A stretch of DNA of 64,000 nucleotides from Tragulus kanchil. Its lineage: Eukaryota; Chordata; Mammalia; Artiodactyla; Tragulidae. Positions 35,029 to 48,048 of the stretch are shown piece after piece. The notes beneath the pieces were generated by a model, which ran no database searches, had not been told where the DNA came from, and saw only the letters and a program-made list of their open reading frames with translations. Within the stretch, counting starts at the first letter, position 1. The number at the start of each line of letters is the position of its first letter. The stretch is from NCBI GenBank assembly GCA_022376925.1, contig JAIOJX010000006.1, forward strand, positions 55,523,658 to 55,587,657, read 5' to 3'. The position numbers were made by a program, and so were the translations under genes.

Positions 35029-38000
35029 TTTATGGACTTTTCTAATGTACAAAATAACTGCTTTAGGAGATTCCTGACTCTGACCCGATTGCTGACCTTT
35101 ATCCCCTTTGTGAGTGGCGGTCACTTATGGAGTGGGGTCAGCGGTGGGGTAAGCATCAGCTTGGTAATAAAAGAAGTAATGCTTATGATATGACATTCTT
35201 GTCTTACAAACACCCAAAGAGCCACTTAAAGAAGTTCTGCTTCCGTATGAATATTCTACAATTTAATTATTTTTTTCTCATACCTTGAAACAATGTGATA
35301 TGTATTGCCTATTTCTTATCAGTTGACTCGCATGAGCTTTGATGGGAAAAGAAACTAACTGCTTAGTAGTTCTTAAGATCTTCAGTGCCAGTGAAGTATT
35401 AACCATGGGTTATTTGGGGCAGTGGTTACATTTTCCAGAGTCTGCCATCTGTGCTAATTGGCCAGGGATGTGGCTAGCCAGGGTCAAGCTTCTGCAGTCT
35501 GTGCAAGAGGGCCTTGAGGCATTGGGCAGCCTGGGTGATGGCAGTCCCCGAATGCACAGTGCAGCAGTAACGCTGGCCTAGTTCTGAGAGCAGCTCCTGA
35601 AATACTGGCCCCCATGTGGAAGCTGTATGTGTGGACTGGAGCTGCAGACTGCTTGTTCCATGCCTGGAGCCTTAGCCTGTCATCATTGATTTTATGGGGA
35701 AAGAAAGCATTTCCTTTCGTAAACACCACACCAGTGTCTTCAATAAGGTGATGTAATGGGATTAATGATGCACTTTCCAGAATCCTCATCGATTCTGAAG
35801 ACAGAAGTAGAAACTTGTGATGATGCTAAGCTATGTTTTGTCAACATTTGGCCCCTCTATTAAGCAGAGTATCCTCAGACAAACAGTGGGCCTTCTTGAA
35901 AGATATGCTGGTACTTGAGTACTCAGGGTTGGGAAGATTTTGTCTGTGTTACAGACATCACTAAGAGTACAATTGTCAGGCCTGAGAGTGAGAAACGAAT
36001 TAAGAAATAATGAATGACCAACCAGTCTATGCCAGAGCCTGCTGATGGGTAAGCTGGTGGTGACTGGCTTGTGAATGTGTTTTCCAGGAGATAAACCTTG
36101 AGATGTAAGAATAAAACATTAGAACTTCTATTTAGATTATCTCTGCTGTTGTCTTTTTTTGCATATGTATATTGTATATAATTAGAATGTTCTAGTTGTA
36201 TGTAAGTTATAAGTAAGTACATATACATATGTTGGGCCTATATTCCACTATCTTTTTTATATTACGTGTGCCAGTTATAGATATATTTCATCTCAGATCC
36301 AAATGTCATCTTGATTGTCTGCTCCAGAAAAATAAGCTTTGGGACCTCTTAAATAGGTTTCCTTTCCATGTGGCATGATGTTAAGTTGAGGGCACTCCAG
36401 CGGGCGACAATGTGGGAGGAAGGGCCTTTTCTTCCTAGATCTGGTATCCTGTCCTTAGGCTCCTGTAGAGACCCAGCTTCTCCAACATCTAGTGTCTGCA
36501 ACACCTGCAGCTTCCTAGAGCCCGCCTCTGCGTGGGGCAGCTGCTCCCAGCACAGGTGTGGCCTCCTCAGCACTTGGCCTCTGCAAGCACCTGCAGCCTT
36601 CAGTGCTAATTGGCCAGGGATGTGGCTAGCCAGGGTGTCTGCAGTCTGTGCAAGAGGGCCTTGAGGCATTGGGCAGCCTGGGTGATGGCAGTCCCGAATG
36701 CACAGTGCAGCAGTAACGCTGGCCTAGTTCTGAGAGCAGCTCCTGAAATACTGGCCCCCATGTGGAAGCTGTATGTGTGGACTGGAGCTGCAGACTGCTT
36801 GTTCCATGCCTGGAGCCTTAGCCTGTCATCATTGATTTTATGGGGAAAGAAAGCATTTCCTTTCGTAAACACCACACCAGTGTCTTCAATAAGGTGATGT
36901 AATGGGATTAATGATGCACTTTCCAGAATCCTCATCGATTCTGAAGACAGAAGTAGAAACTTGTGATGATGCTAAGCTATGTTTTGTCAACATTTGGCCC
37001 CTCTATTAAGCAGAGTATCCTCAGACAAACAGTGGGCCTTCTTGAAAGATATGCTGGTACTTGAGTACTCAGGGTTGGGAAGATTTTGTCTGTGTTACAG
37101 ACATCACTAAGAGTACAATTGTCAGGCCTGAGAGTGAGAAACGAATTAAGAAATAATGAATGACCAGCCAGTCTATGCCAGAGCCTGCTGATGGGTAAGC
37201 TGGTGGTGACTGGCTTGTGAATGTGTTTTCCAGGAGATAAACCTTGAGATGTAAGAATAAAACATTAGAACTTCTATTTAGATTATCTCTGCTGTTGTCT
37301 TTTTTTGCATATGTATATTGTATATAATTAGAATGTTCTAGTTGTATGTAAGTTATAAGTAAGTACATATACATATGTTGGGCCTATATTCCACTATCTT
37401 TTTTATATTACGTGTGCCAGTTATAGATATATTTCATCTCAGATCCAAATGTCATCTTGATTGTCTGCTCCAGAAAAATAAGCTTTGGGACCTCTTAAAT
37501 AGGTTTCCTTTCCATGTGGCATGATGTTAAGTTGAGGGCACTCCAGCGGGCGACAATGTGGGAGGAAGGGCCTTTTCTTCCTAGATCTGGTATCCTGTCC
37601 TTAGGCTCCTGTAGAGACCCAGCTTCTCCAACATCTAGTGTCTGCAACACCTGCAGCTTCCCTAGAGCCCCGCCTCTGCGTGGGGCAGCTGCTCCCCAGC
37701 ACAGGTGTGGCCTCCTCAGCACTTGGCCTCTGCAGCGCCCAGCAGCCTGCAGCCTTCAGCCAGCAGCTTCCCATGGCATGCCTCAGGTGGTTTTGTAGCA
37801 GAGTGCCTCTGGTGAGACACCTTCTGAACAGCTAGCTCTTTTCAGCATCTATATAGCAGATTTCTGGCACGTTCTACAGGGTGGATTTCCAGTAAGTTCT
37901 GCTAGTAGAGTACCGTGGTCACTTCTCTCATTCAGTGAGTGACAATGGTGTCTTCTCCAACCAGGCTTGGGGCTCAGCCTCAGAAGCAGGGAGGATCTTT

Positions 38001-38382
38001 CCTTGGGTGCTCTGTCTCAACCCAAGGGGAAGTAGTTGCTCTTTGTATCTGCTGTTCCTACATTCCTTAGAGTTCTGATCATTTCCTGCTAGCTAGTACC
38101 TCATTACTCAATCCTCTGTTAACAGCTAGTGTTTCTTTGTATTAAACTTGCATACAGAGTTACTGGTTTCTGGTTTCTGTTTGGACCCAAACAGATACAG
38201 TGTACTTATATTAGTAAAAGAAAAACATTGAGTATGCATTGCCAGCATATTTACATTTTATCATTTTATTAAGCATATGTATATGCTGTTTTACTAATTT
38301 TAGTATATAAAAGCAAACATGAAAATTTTAGACAAAGATGAAATATTACAAAATTGAAATATTATATATGTATATATATATT
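35029..38382. other. Unclassified sequence, no gene recognised
   Basis: No clear retroelement body. It contains GC-rich text near 36440-36600 and a stretch ending GTTTGGACCCAAACAGATACAG near 38190 that may be an old LTR or DNA transposon edge. Short open stretches are repeated only because of assembly-type duplication. Confidence 0.4.
35451..37734 (+). repeat. Tandem duplicated unit: 35451-36585 and 36603-37734
   Basis: Offset 1152 at the start and ~1149 at the end. Differences are at the copy start (GGGTCAAGCTTCTGC against GGGTGTCTGC) and in C runs (GAGCCCGCC against GAGCCCCGCC). Filler 36586-36602. Confidence 0.95.
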
Positions 38383-38556
38383 TTTTTGATGTGGGCCATT
38401 TTTAAAGTCTTTATTGGCTTTATTATAATATTGTTTCTGTTATGTTTTTTAACCATGAGGCATGTGGGATCTTAGATTCCTGATGAGGGATTGAACCCAC
38501 GCCCCATGCACTGAAAGACAAAGTCTTAACCACTGGACTACCAGGAAGTCCCTGGA
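38383..38556 (-). mobile_element. CHR-related SINE, 5'-containing fragment
   Basis: GAGGCATGTGGGATCTTAGA, then GAGGGATTGAACCCACGCCC and CTTAACCACTGGACTACCAG, ending GGAAGTCCC: the reverse complement of a CHR-type tRNA SINE. Old, with a degraded tail side. Confidence 0.8.
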
Positions 38557-39581
38557 ACATTATATTTTAACTGTCTTGTTATAATGGCTTTATACTACAT
38601 TAGCAACTATTTCAAATAAAAATTTAAACCAAGTATGGTAATCACTGATAACAGTAAATAAATATTTAAATTGTAAATGTTTTTGATTGAGATTGAGTGA
38701 GGAAGCCTATGTCCATCTTTATATGTTAAGTTGAGGGCACTCCAGCGGGCGACAATGTGGGAGGAAGGGCCTTTTCTTCCTAGATCTGGTATCCTGTCCT
38801 TAGGCTCCTGTAGAGACCCAGCTTCTCCAACATCTAGTGTCTGCAACACCTGCAGCTTCCTAGAGCCCCGCCTCTGCGTGGGGCAGCTGCTCCCCAGCAC
38901 AGGTGTGGCCTCCTCAGCACTTGGCCTCTGCAGCACCCAGCAGCCTGCAGCCTTCAGCCAGCAGCTTCCCATGGCATGCCTCAGGTGGTTTTGTAGCAGA
39001 GTGCCTCTGGTGAGACACCTTCTGAACAGCTAGCTCTTTTCAGCATCTATATAGCAGATTTCTGGCACGTTCTACAGGGTGGATTTCCAGTAAGTTCTGC
39101 TAGTAGAGTACCGTGGTCACTTCTCTCATTCAGTGAGTGACAATGGTGTCTTCTCCAACCAGGCTTGGGGCTCAGCCTCAGAAGCAGGGAGGATCTTTCC
39201 TTGGGTGCTCTGTCTCAACCCAAGGGGAAGTAGTTGCTCTTTGTATCTGCTGTTCCTACATTCCTTAGAGTTCTGATCATTTCCTGCTAGCTAGTACCTC
39301 ATTACTCAATCCTCTGTTAACAGCTAGTGTTTCTTTGTATTAAACTTGCATACAGAGTTACTGGTTTCTGGTTTCTGTTTGGACCCAAACAGATACAGTG
39401 TACTTATATTAGTAAAAGAAAAACATTGAGTATGCATTGCCAGCATATTTACATTTTATCATTTTATTAAGCATATGTATATGCTGTTTTACTAATTTTA
39501 GTATATAAAAGCAAACATGAAAATTTTAGACAAAGATGAAATATTACAAAATTGAAATATTATATATGTATATATATATTT

Positions 39582-39755
39582 TTTTGATGTGGGCCATTTT
39601 TAAAGTCTTTATTGGCTTTATTATAATATTGTTTCTGTTATGTTTTTTAACCATGAGGCATGTGGGATCTTAGATTCCTGATGAGGGATTGAACCCACGC
39701 CCCATGCACTGAAAGACAAAGTCTTAACCACTGGACTACCAGGAAGTCCCTGGAA
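39582..39755 (-). mobile_element. CHR-related SINE, second copy in duplicated unit
   Basis: Same element as 38383-38556 at offset 1199. Count once. Confidence 0.8.
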
Positions 39756-42712
39756 CATTATATTTTAACTGTCTTGTTATAATGGCTTTATACTACATTA
39801 GCAACTATTTCAAATAAAAATTTAAACCAAGTATGGTAATCACTGATAACAGTAAATAAATATTTAAATTGTAAATGTTTTTGATTGAGATTGAGTGAGG
39901 AAGCCTATGTCCATCTTTATATAGTATGAACAGATTTTATTTTTAACAAATAAAGATAAAGAGAAGTTATATCATTTCCTTACCCTACTTGAAGGTAGGC
40001 TACCATATTGCACGCCACTGGTATATAGGAACTCTCTTGGTCTAAGCAGTGCTGATTTTTCCTTCAGCTTTCTGGGAGGCCATGTGGGCCCCTTCACCTC
40101 CAGGCTTACCTCCTCACCTAGCTGACTTACCCCTGCGTGCACTACAGATAGGGCTTTCTACATTTGCCACAATATAAAATGCTAGAGAATTACTGTGTTA
40201 GAGTTACTTTTTACTCTTTCCTATCTCTTCTGTCAATCCTTCTGACCTCAACTCAGATCCCACCTTTCCTTAGCCAGAGAAGTAGAAACATCCAAATGAC
40301 ATACATTACCCCAGTTTCTTCCATAGACTTTTAGAGTTCTTGTCTGACCCATCAATCAGGCAACTGAACAGGTACTCAGCTCCTGCTTTGATATATCATT
40401 TATATTGGTGTTAATGAGTTAAAGAATGGAAAGAAGCCAGTGTGATTGATGAGCTTGACCTTAGAGATCATCTGATCAGATGATACATAGAAGAAAGGAG
40501 CCCTATCAGGTTTAAGTGGAACTTATCTAGTATCACTTGGAGCTTGAATTGGAGTTTCAGAGTTCTCATAACTAGTCCACAGTTGCGTTGTTTGTTTCTC
40601 ATACTGTGTTTTCTCTCACCAGCCAGTTCAGAACTTCCTGGGGAAGCCGTTCCTTTCCTTACTGACTTGTATCTGCCATAGTGAGCCTGGCCCAGGGCCC
40701 TGTACAAATAGGAGCCCCTGAAGCAGTCCTTGTTTGAGCCTGTGTATTCACAAGAGAGCCTCTTCCTTGGATTTCATTTGAGAATCAAACCTCAGTCTTT
40801 CCAGTGGGTCATAGTTTCTCTTAAACTCATTAACTGTCTCAGGTCTAGGCTAAGATAACTGATGACATGCTTGAGCCTGTCTAGGAACTGAGATTTGTCA
40901 CTGATGTTCAGGTCAACAAATGGTAATGAGCCTGTCAATGAATGGAAGAAGCAATTCCGAGGCTAATTGTCTGGGTCCTATTTGCAGTTCTGGCACAGAG
41001 AGAAAACTGAATGTTTAATGTGTCTGCCATCTGCATCTTCAAACTTGAGTTGTCTTTCCAGTTCTCAAATTTTAATTTTAGTGCTTTCTTTGAAATTCTG
41101 ACATTCAGCATCCAGATCTTCCCTTGGGAGAAATGGCTGCTGTTGTATTTCAGTGTTGTAAATATGAGCGGTTAGCATCCAGGCCGTGCCTAAGCAATCC
41201 AGACCTGGTTTCGGGGCTTTACATCTTCTGCTCTTTCTCTCCTCTCATTCTCAGCCTGACTTGACTCCTCGTAATGCAGCCTCCAAAGAAGGAAGAAGAA
41301 ATAGAGGCTGCCCAGATACACATTATCCCTCTGTACTCTACCAAAGATCCTTTTCCCCTGTGATTCAGTCGCTTAAACCTGTCTTGAGAGCATTTGAGAT
41401 AACAACAAAAAACACTTTGGAACCCTATAGAATGAGTGCTTTACAGACAGTTTTTGCCTTTTACAGCAGATCCAATTAAAAATAATCGTGATCATCAGTA
41501 ATTGACAGTTCACATGCATTCTGTTATTTAGAGAATAGTTATTTTACTTCACTTTTTTAGTTTTCATTTGTGATTGATGAGCTTGACCTTAGAGATCATC
41601 TGATCAGATGATACATAGAAGAAAGGAGCCCTATCAGGTTTAAGTGGAACTTATCTAGTATCACTTGAGCTTGATTTGGAGTTTCAGAGTTCTCATAACT
41701 AGTCCACAGTTGCGTTGTTTGTTTCTCATACTGTGTTTTCTCTCACCAGCCAGTTCAGAACTTCCTGGGGAAGCCGTTCCTTTCCTTACTGACTTGTATC
41801 TGCCATAGTGAGCCTGGCCCAGGGCCCTGTACAAATAGGAGCCCCTGAAGCAGTCCTTGTTTGAGCCTGTGTATTCACAAGAGAGCCTCTTCCTTGGATT
41901 TCATTTGAGAATCAAACCTCAGTCTTTCCAGTGGGTCATAGTTTCTCTTAAACTCATTAACTGTCTCAGGTCTAGGCTAAGATAACTGATGACATGCTTG
42001 AGCCTGTCTAGGAACTGAGATTTGTCACTGATGTTCAGGTCAACAAATGGTAATGAGCCTGTCAATGAATGGAAGAAGCAATTCCGAGGCTAATTGTCTG
42101 GGTCCTATTTGCAGTTCTGGCACAGAGAGAAAAACTGAATGTTTAATGTGTCTGCCATCTGCATCTTCAAACTTGAGTTGTCTTTCCAGTTCTCAAATTT
42201 TAATTTTAGTGCTTTCTTTGAAATTCTGACATTCAGCATCCAGATCTTCCCTTGGGAGAAATGGCTGCTGTTGTATTTCAGTGTTGTAAATATGAGCGGT
42301 TAGCATCCAGGCCGTGCCTAAGCAATCCAGACCTGGTTTCGGGGCTTTACATCTTCTGCTCTTTCTCTCCTCTCATTCTCAGCCTGACTTGACTCCTCGT
42401 AATGCAGCCTCCAAAGAAGGAAGAAGAAATAGAGGCTGCCCAGATACACATTATCCCTCTGTACTCTACCAAAGATCCTTTTCCCCTGTGATTCAGTCGC
42501 TTAAACCTGTCTTGAGAGCATTTGAGATAACAACAAAAAACACTTTGGAACCCTATAGAATGAGTGCTTTACAGACAGTTTTTGCCTTTTACAGCAGATC
42601 CAATTAAAAATAATCGTGATCATCAGTAATTGACAGTTCACATGCATTCTGTTATTTAGAGAATAGTTATTTTTACTTCACTTTTTTTTCTAGTTTTCAT
42701 GTTTAAAAGATG
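39756..42712. other. Unique-looking sequence, no gene recognised
   Basis: No repeat recognised apart from the duplicated unit. A 97-codon open stretch at 41186-41479 is repeated at 42314-42607 by the unit; it has no recognised domain. Confidence 0.4.
40441..42700 (+). repeat. Tandem duplicated unit: 40441-41567 and 41569-42700
   Basis: Offset 1128, growing to 1133 by run-length changes (GAGAAAACTG against GAGAAAAACTG; TTATTTTACTTC against TTATTTTTACTTC). One-base filler. Confidence 0.95.
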
Positions 42713-42845
42713 CTCATTCATGCATTCTGCTGTTCCGTGTTGAGTTACTACGTGCCGGACCTTGTGCTGCTCTGTCCTAGGATCTGTGCCTTCATGGTAA
42801 TGCAACTAGGCAGGGAGGTGCACATTAGACAAATAATTACACTGA
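42713..42845 (+). repeat. Ancient MIR/L2-class repeat fragment, weak
   Basis: CTCATTCATGCATTCTGC then GAGTTACTACGTGCCGGACC resemble the ancient 'tactatgtgccaggcac' signature. Copy at 43852-43984 in the duplicated unit. Confidence 0.4.
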
Positions 42846-43137
42846 TTGCTATTTAACTAAAATTTTGAGAACTGGCACAAGAAAAAATACCAGGTACCCC
42901 AGTAACTTGTAGCAATAGAACAAAACTTGGTCTGAGGGACTCAGGGAAAGTTTCCCCAAAGAAGTGGTGTTTATGCTGAGGCCAAAGTGTGGCAATAAGG
43001 TAATCAAATTTATGAAAGAGCATCTTACTATGGGAAAAGAAACCATGTGAAGTATTGGGGATTTTCATCTTTAAACAACGTGGAAACCTACTTGGAGGAA
43101 TCTTAGAAGTCATATGAATCTATCTGCATTTAAAAAG

Positions 43138-43340
43138 TAACCTGCTGATAAAGAATCTGCCTGCTGTTGCAGGAGATGAAAGAGATGGGGTTTGATCCCT
43201 AGGTCAGGAAAATCCCCTGGAGCAGGGCATGGCAACTCCTTCCAGTATTCTTGCCTGGAGAATGCCATGAACAGAGGAGGCTGACAGGTCACAGACTGTA
43301 GGGGCTGCAAAAGAGTCTGACACAACATAGTGACTAAGAA
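43138..43340 (+). mobile_element. BovA2/Bov-tA SINE
   Basis: CTGCTGATAAAGAATCTGCC, GGTTTGATCCCTAGGTCAGG, CAGTATTCTTGCCTGGAGAA and AAAAGAGTCTGACACAACAT are BovA2 landmarks. The head is slightly truncated. Confidence 0.9.
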
Positions 43341-44276
43341 GTAATCTTCAGACTGTTAGATGGAGGCGACTGTATGGTGTCGGGGGAAATTGAGAGATAG
43401 GAAAAAGGAGCCAATGTCTGGTTTTTTGGAAATACAGCTTACAGCCACCAGCATAAGACAAAAATAGTACTAAGTTTGTACTGGTCTTCAAGACTTAATA
43501 ATAAAAATATTTTAAAATTTTTAAAAACATTTTAAATTACTGGCGCTAAACTTTGTCTTCCTAAACAATAGTGTGAAGCAGTAAAATAATTATCCCTCTG
43601 TACTCTACCAAAGATCCTTTTCCCCTGTGATTCAGTCGCTTAAACCTGTCTTGAGAGCATTTGAGATAACAACAAAAAACACTTTGGAACCCTATAGAAT
43701 GAGTGCTTTACAGACAGTTTTTGCCTTTTACAGCAGATCCAATTAAAAATAATCGTGATCATCAGTAATTGACAGTTCACATGCATTCTGTTATTTAGAG
43801 AATAGTTATTTTTACTTCACTTTTTTTTCTAGTTTTCATGTTTAAAAGATGCTCATTCATGCATTCTGCTGTTCCGTGTTGAGTTACTACGTGCCGGACC
43901 TTGTGCTGCTCTGTCCTAGGATCTGTGCCTTCATGGTAATGCAACTAGGCAGGGAGGTGCACATTAGACAAATAATTACACTGATTGCTATTTAACTAAA
44001 ATTTTGAGAACTGGCACAAGAAAAAATACCAGGTACCCCAGTAACTTGTAGCAATAGAACAAAACTTGGTCTGAGGGACTCAGGGAAAGTTTCCCCAAAG
44101 AAGTGGTGTTTATGCTGAGGCCAAAGTGTGGCAATAAGGTAATCAAATTTATGAAAGAGCATCTTACTATGGGAAAAGAAACCATGTGAAGTATTGGGGA
44201 TTTTCATCTTTAAACAACGTGGAAACCTACTTGGAGGAATCTTAGAAGTCATATGAATCTATCTGCATTTAAAAAG

Positions 44277-44479
44277 TAACCTGCTGATAAAGAATCTGCC
44301 TGCTGTTGCAGGAGATGAAAGAGATGGGGTTTGATCCCTAGGTCAGGAAAATCCCCTGGAGCAGGGCATGGCAACTCCTTCCAGTATTCTTGCCTGGAGA
44401 ATGCCATGAACAGAGGAGGCTGACAGGTCACAGACTGTAGGGGCTGTAAAAGAGTCTGACACAACATAGTGACTAAGAA
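44277..44479 (+). mobile_element. BovA2/Bov-tA SINE, second copy in duplicated unit
   Basis: Copy of 43138-43340 at offset 1139; one change (GGGGCTGTAAAAG here). Confidence 0.9.
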
Positions 44480-44734
44480 GTAATCTTCAGACTGTTAGAT
44501 GGAGGCGACTGTATGGTGTCGGGGGAAATTGAGAGATAGGAAAAAGGAGCCAATGTCTGGTTTTTTGGAAATACAGCTTACAGCCACCAGCATAAGACAA
44601 AAATAGTACTAAGTTTGTACTGGTCTTCAAGACTTAATAATAAAAATATTTTAAAATTTTTAAAAAACATTTTAAATTACTGGCGTTGCTAAACTTTGTC
44701 TTCCTAAACAAGGTAATATGTGTGAAGCAGTCAT

Positions 44735-45380
44735 AATTAGACCCCAGATTCTCTGAGATGGTGTTGGAGATGGCAAGGAAAAAGAAAAGTAAACCCCTAA
44801 TACAATAATTTTCAAGTAAGTGGATAACCAGAGACTCCAAACCTATTCCTCTTACTTTCTTAGTAGTCACCTTGGTGGGAACCTCACAAAATTGGACACA
44901 ATCCAGGAAGAGCCATGGTTTATCTCTCACTAGCCATATCCATCTAAGAAAAAAGCACTCAATTTCAAAGTCATTCTGCCCTGGAAGTGGGAATTGAGAA
45001 GAGGGAGGATAGATGGATGGCCAGGACCATTAACTCCTTCCACTTTCTTTTTTATCCTCTTTTATCCTCAACATTTTAACATACAGAAAAATGCAGAAAA
45101 TATAACAGATGTTCATATAACATTTTGTCACATTTCATTTTATATGTTTTCATAGATATAAAACAGTACAGACATAGTCAAGTCCTCCCAGTCCCCAGAT
45201 AACCACTGACGTTGGTCTCCTTTCCACACAAATTTTTATTTTTGTACATATGATTGTATCCATAAACAAAATGAAGCATTGTTTCATGTGTGTTAGAATT
45301 TTCCCAAGTAGCATCACAATTTGCATGTCCTTTTGTAACTTGTTTTCCTTTTAATATTTTCTCAAGGTTTGTCCACATTG
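44735..45380. other. Unclassified sequence, possibly old L1 on its right side
   Basis: No gene recognised. From ~45060 the text (AACATTTTAACATACAGAAA, GGTTTGTCCACATTGATTC) looks like a very old L1 or related repeat. Confidence 0.35.
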
Positions 45381-46140
45381 ATTCTTGTACATACAGATCA
45401 TTTATTTTAATTATTAGTTAGATCTCATTCTGTCACAAAATCAGCTTGCTTAACCATTCCTCATGACTAATGGATAGTGGATAGTTTTGTACTTTTTGCT
45501 AAAAAAGAAAAAGGTCTTATATATATGTATATGTCCCTTTAGGGCATTATTAGGAATAAAATTGCTAAGTTTAGAGTATACATATAATTCAATTTTATTA
45601 GATATTTTTAAATTGCCTTCCCAAGTATCCAGAAATATATGGGCCTAAGTGTCTGTGCCTGTTTCCCAAAACTTGGTTAATTGGTTAATTTTGACAATAT
45701 GACTGGTACTAAATTGTATCTTATTAATTTATATATATACTATTGGGATTTCTTATGGTTTGCCTGATCATATGGTTTGGTCATTCTTCTCTTGGGGTTG
45801 CTTTTCATTTATTAATTGTTGATGTTTCTTTACTTTCTGATTATAAATAATTTTTCAATTATATAGGTTACTTCTTTCAAAATAAAGCTTAACTTTTAAC
45901 TTTGTTATATCTTTGGTCATCCAGAAGGTTTTAATTTTAGTATGTTCAAAATTTTTTTTTCATTCCTTATGGTCTGCAGTTTTAGAGTCTGCTTTAAGAA
46001 GAAATATTTTCTTACCCTATCATCATAAAAAGAGCATCCTAAATTATTTTCTAAAGCCTTTTGCATTTGTCACTTAATTGTTTAGTCTATCTAAATTTTG
46101 TTTTTATGTGTACAGTGTATGAATTAGAGACCTAAGTCTG
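45381..46140 (-). mobile_element. Ancient L1 ORF2 fragment
   Basis: CATGACTAATGGATAGTGGA, GGAATAAAATTGCTAAG, AATTGCCTTCCCAAG and later GTCATCCAGAAGGTTTTAAT are reverse-complement L1 phrases, heavily diverged. The part from 45661 is repeated at 46761. Confidence 0.5.
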
Positions 46141-46527
46141 CCTTTTTCCATTGGGATAGCTATACCCATTATCTACTGCCACAGTTATGTTGCATAACCA
46201 CAAAACCTCTGTGATATATTTATTTTGCTCACAAGCTTAGCTCTTTTGCTGATCTGTTGGGCTTAATGGGCCTCACTCATGGATCTATTGTCTGCTGACC
46301 TTGGCTGGGCACTTCTCATGACTGGGACTTCTGTTGGGACAACTGTATTTAGCTATGCTCCATAGAGTTCTCAAGACTTGTTCTTGTGGCAATAGAAGAG
46401 AAAGTGGGAACCTGGGAAATTTTGATGCCTAGATTTAGAACTGGCAGTCACTTCAATTTGCAAAGCTGCCCAAATTTAAGGTATGAGGAAATACACTACC
46501 TTTTAATGGGAGGAGCTACAACCTCCG

Positions 46528-46744
46528 GTTGTGTGTGTGCTCAGCTGCATCCAACTCTTTGTGACCCTGAGGACTGTAGCCTCCCAGACTCCTCTATCCA
46601 TGGGATTCTCCAGGCAAGAATACTAGAGTGGGTTGTGATTTCCTCCTCCAGGGGATCTACTTGACCCAGGATAAAGCCCTATTGCCTGAGTCTTCTGCAG
46701 TGCAGGCAAATTCTTTACCCACTGAGCCATCTGGGATGATGGTT
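46528..46744 (-). mobile_element. BovA2/Bov-tA SINE
   Basis: GTGTGTGCTCAGCTGCATCC, GATTCTCCAGGCAAGAATAC, GGGATCTACTTGACCCAGG and CACTGAGCCATCTGGGA: reverse complement of BovA2. Confidence 0.92.
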
Positions 46745-47627
46745 TAGTCCCTAAGTGATTGTTTCCCAAAACTTGGTTAATTGGTTAATTTTGACAATAT
46801 GACTGGTACTAAATTGTATCTTATTAATTTATATATATACTATTGGGATTTCTTATGGTTTGCCTGATCATATGGTTTGGTCATTCTTCTCTTGGGGTTG
46901 CTTTTCATTTATTAATTGTTGATGTTTCTTTACTTTCTGATTATAAATAATTTTTCAATTATATAGGTTACTTCTTTCAAAATAAAGCTTAACTTTTAAC
47001 TTTGTTATATCTTTGGTCATCCAGAAGGTTTTAATTTTAGTATGTTCAAAATTTTTTTTTCATTCCTTATGGTCTGCAGTTTTAGAGTCTGCTTTAAGAA
47101 GAAATATTTTCTTACCCTATCATCATAAAAAGAGCATCCTAAATTATTTTCTAAAGCCTTTTGCATTTGTCACTTAATTGTTTAGTCTATCTAAATTTTG
47201 TTTTTATGTGTACAGTGTATGAATTAGAGACCTAAGTCTGCCTTTTTCCATTGGGATAGCTATACCCATTATCTACTGCCACAGTTATGTTGCATAACCA
47301 CAAAACCTCTGTGATATATTTATTTTGCTCACAAGCTTAGCTCTTTTGCTGATCTGTTGGGCTTAATGGGCCTCACTCATGGATCTATTGTCTGCTGACC
47401 TTGGCTGGGCACTTCTCATGACTGGGACTTCTGTTGGGACAACTGTATTTAGCTATGCTCCATAGAGTTCTCAAGACTTGTTCTTGTGGCAATAGAAGAG
47501 AAAGTGGGAACCTGGGAAATTTTGATGCCTAGATTTAGAACTGGCAGTCACTTCAATTTGCAAAGCTGCCCAAATTTAAGGTATGAGGAAATACACTACC
47601 TTTTAATGGGAGGAGCTACAACCTCCG

Positions 47628-47844
47628 GTTGTGTGTGTGCTCAGCTGCATCCAACTCTTTGTGACCCTGAGGACTGTAGCCTCCCAGACTCCTCTATCCA
47701 TGGGATTCTCCAGGCAAGAATACTAGAGTGGGTTGTGATTTCCTCCTCCAGGGGATCTACTTGACCCAGGGATAAAGCCCTATTGCCTGAGTCTTCTGCA
47801 GTGCAGGCAAATTCTTTACCCACTGAGCCATCTGGGATGATGGT
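47628..47844 (-). mobile_element. BovA2/Bov-tA SINE, second copy in duplicated unit
   Basis: Copy of 46528-46744 at offset 1100. Confidence 0.92.
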
Positions 47845-48048
47845 TTAGTCCCTAAGTGATTGTCTGACTCTTGCAACCCCATGGGCCATAGCCTGCCAGG
47901 CTCCTCTGTCCATGGGTTTCTCCAGGCAAGAGTACTTGACTGGATTGTCATTTCCTTCTTGAGGGGATCTTCCCAACCCAGGAATTGAATCTGGGTCTAC
48001 TGTATTGCAGGCAGATTATTTTACCAACTGAATTATGAGGGAAGCCCT
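47845..48048 (-). mobile_element. Second BovA2/Bov-tA SINE, abutting the first
   Basis: GTCTGACTCTTGCAACCCCA, CTGCCAGGCTCCTCTGTCCA, GAGGGGATCTTCCCAACCCA and GCAGGCAGATTATTTTACC, ending GGGAAGCCC. It differs in sequence from its neighbour, so it is an independent insertion beside it. Confidence 0.9.

Larger units (their letters stand above)
37524..39921 (+). repeat. Tandem duplicated unit: 37524-38722 and 38723-39921
   Basis: Offset 1199 at the start and 1198 at the end, no filler. The first ~210 bases are present three times (36378, 37524, 38723) because two overlaps meet. Confidence 0.95.
42450..44731 (+). repeat. Tandem duplicated unit: 42450-43582 and 43589-44731
   Basis: Offset 1139, rising at the end where the left copy reads GGCGCTAAAC and the right GGCGTTGCTAAAC. 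The first ~250 bases occur three times (41322, 42450, 43589). Confidence 0.95.
45661..47860 (+). repeat. Tandem duplicated unit: 45661-46760 and 46761-47860
   Basis: Offset exactly 1100, no filler, near-perfect identity; one extra G in CCCAGGGATAAAG at about 47764. The left copy stops inside the AGTCCCTAAGTGATTG text that in the right copy continues into a second BovA2. Confidence 0.97.

Noticed and set aside
38150..38210. Possible LTR edge of an endogenous retrovirus
   Set aside because: Only a short resemblance; no paired LTR, primer-binding site or gag/pol/env similarity is visible.
41186..42607. 97-codon frame present twice, suggesting conservation
   Set aside because: The repetition is due to the duplicated unit, so it carries no evolutionary information; no domain recognised.
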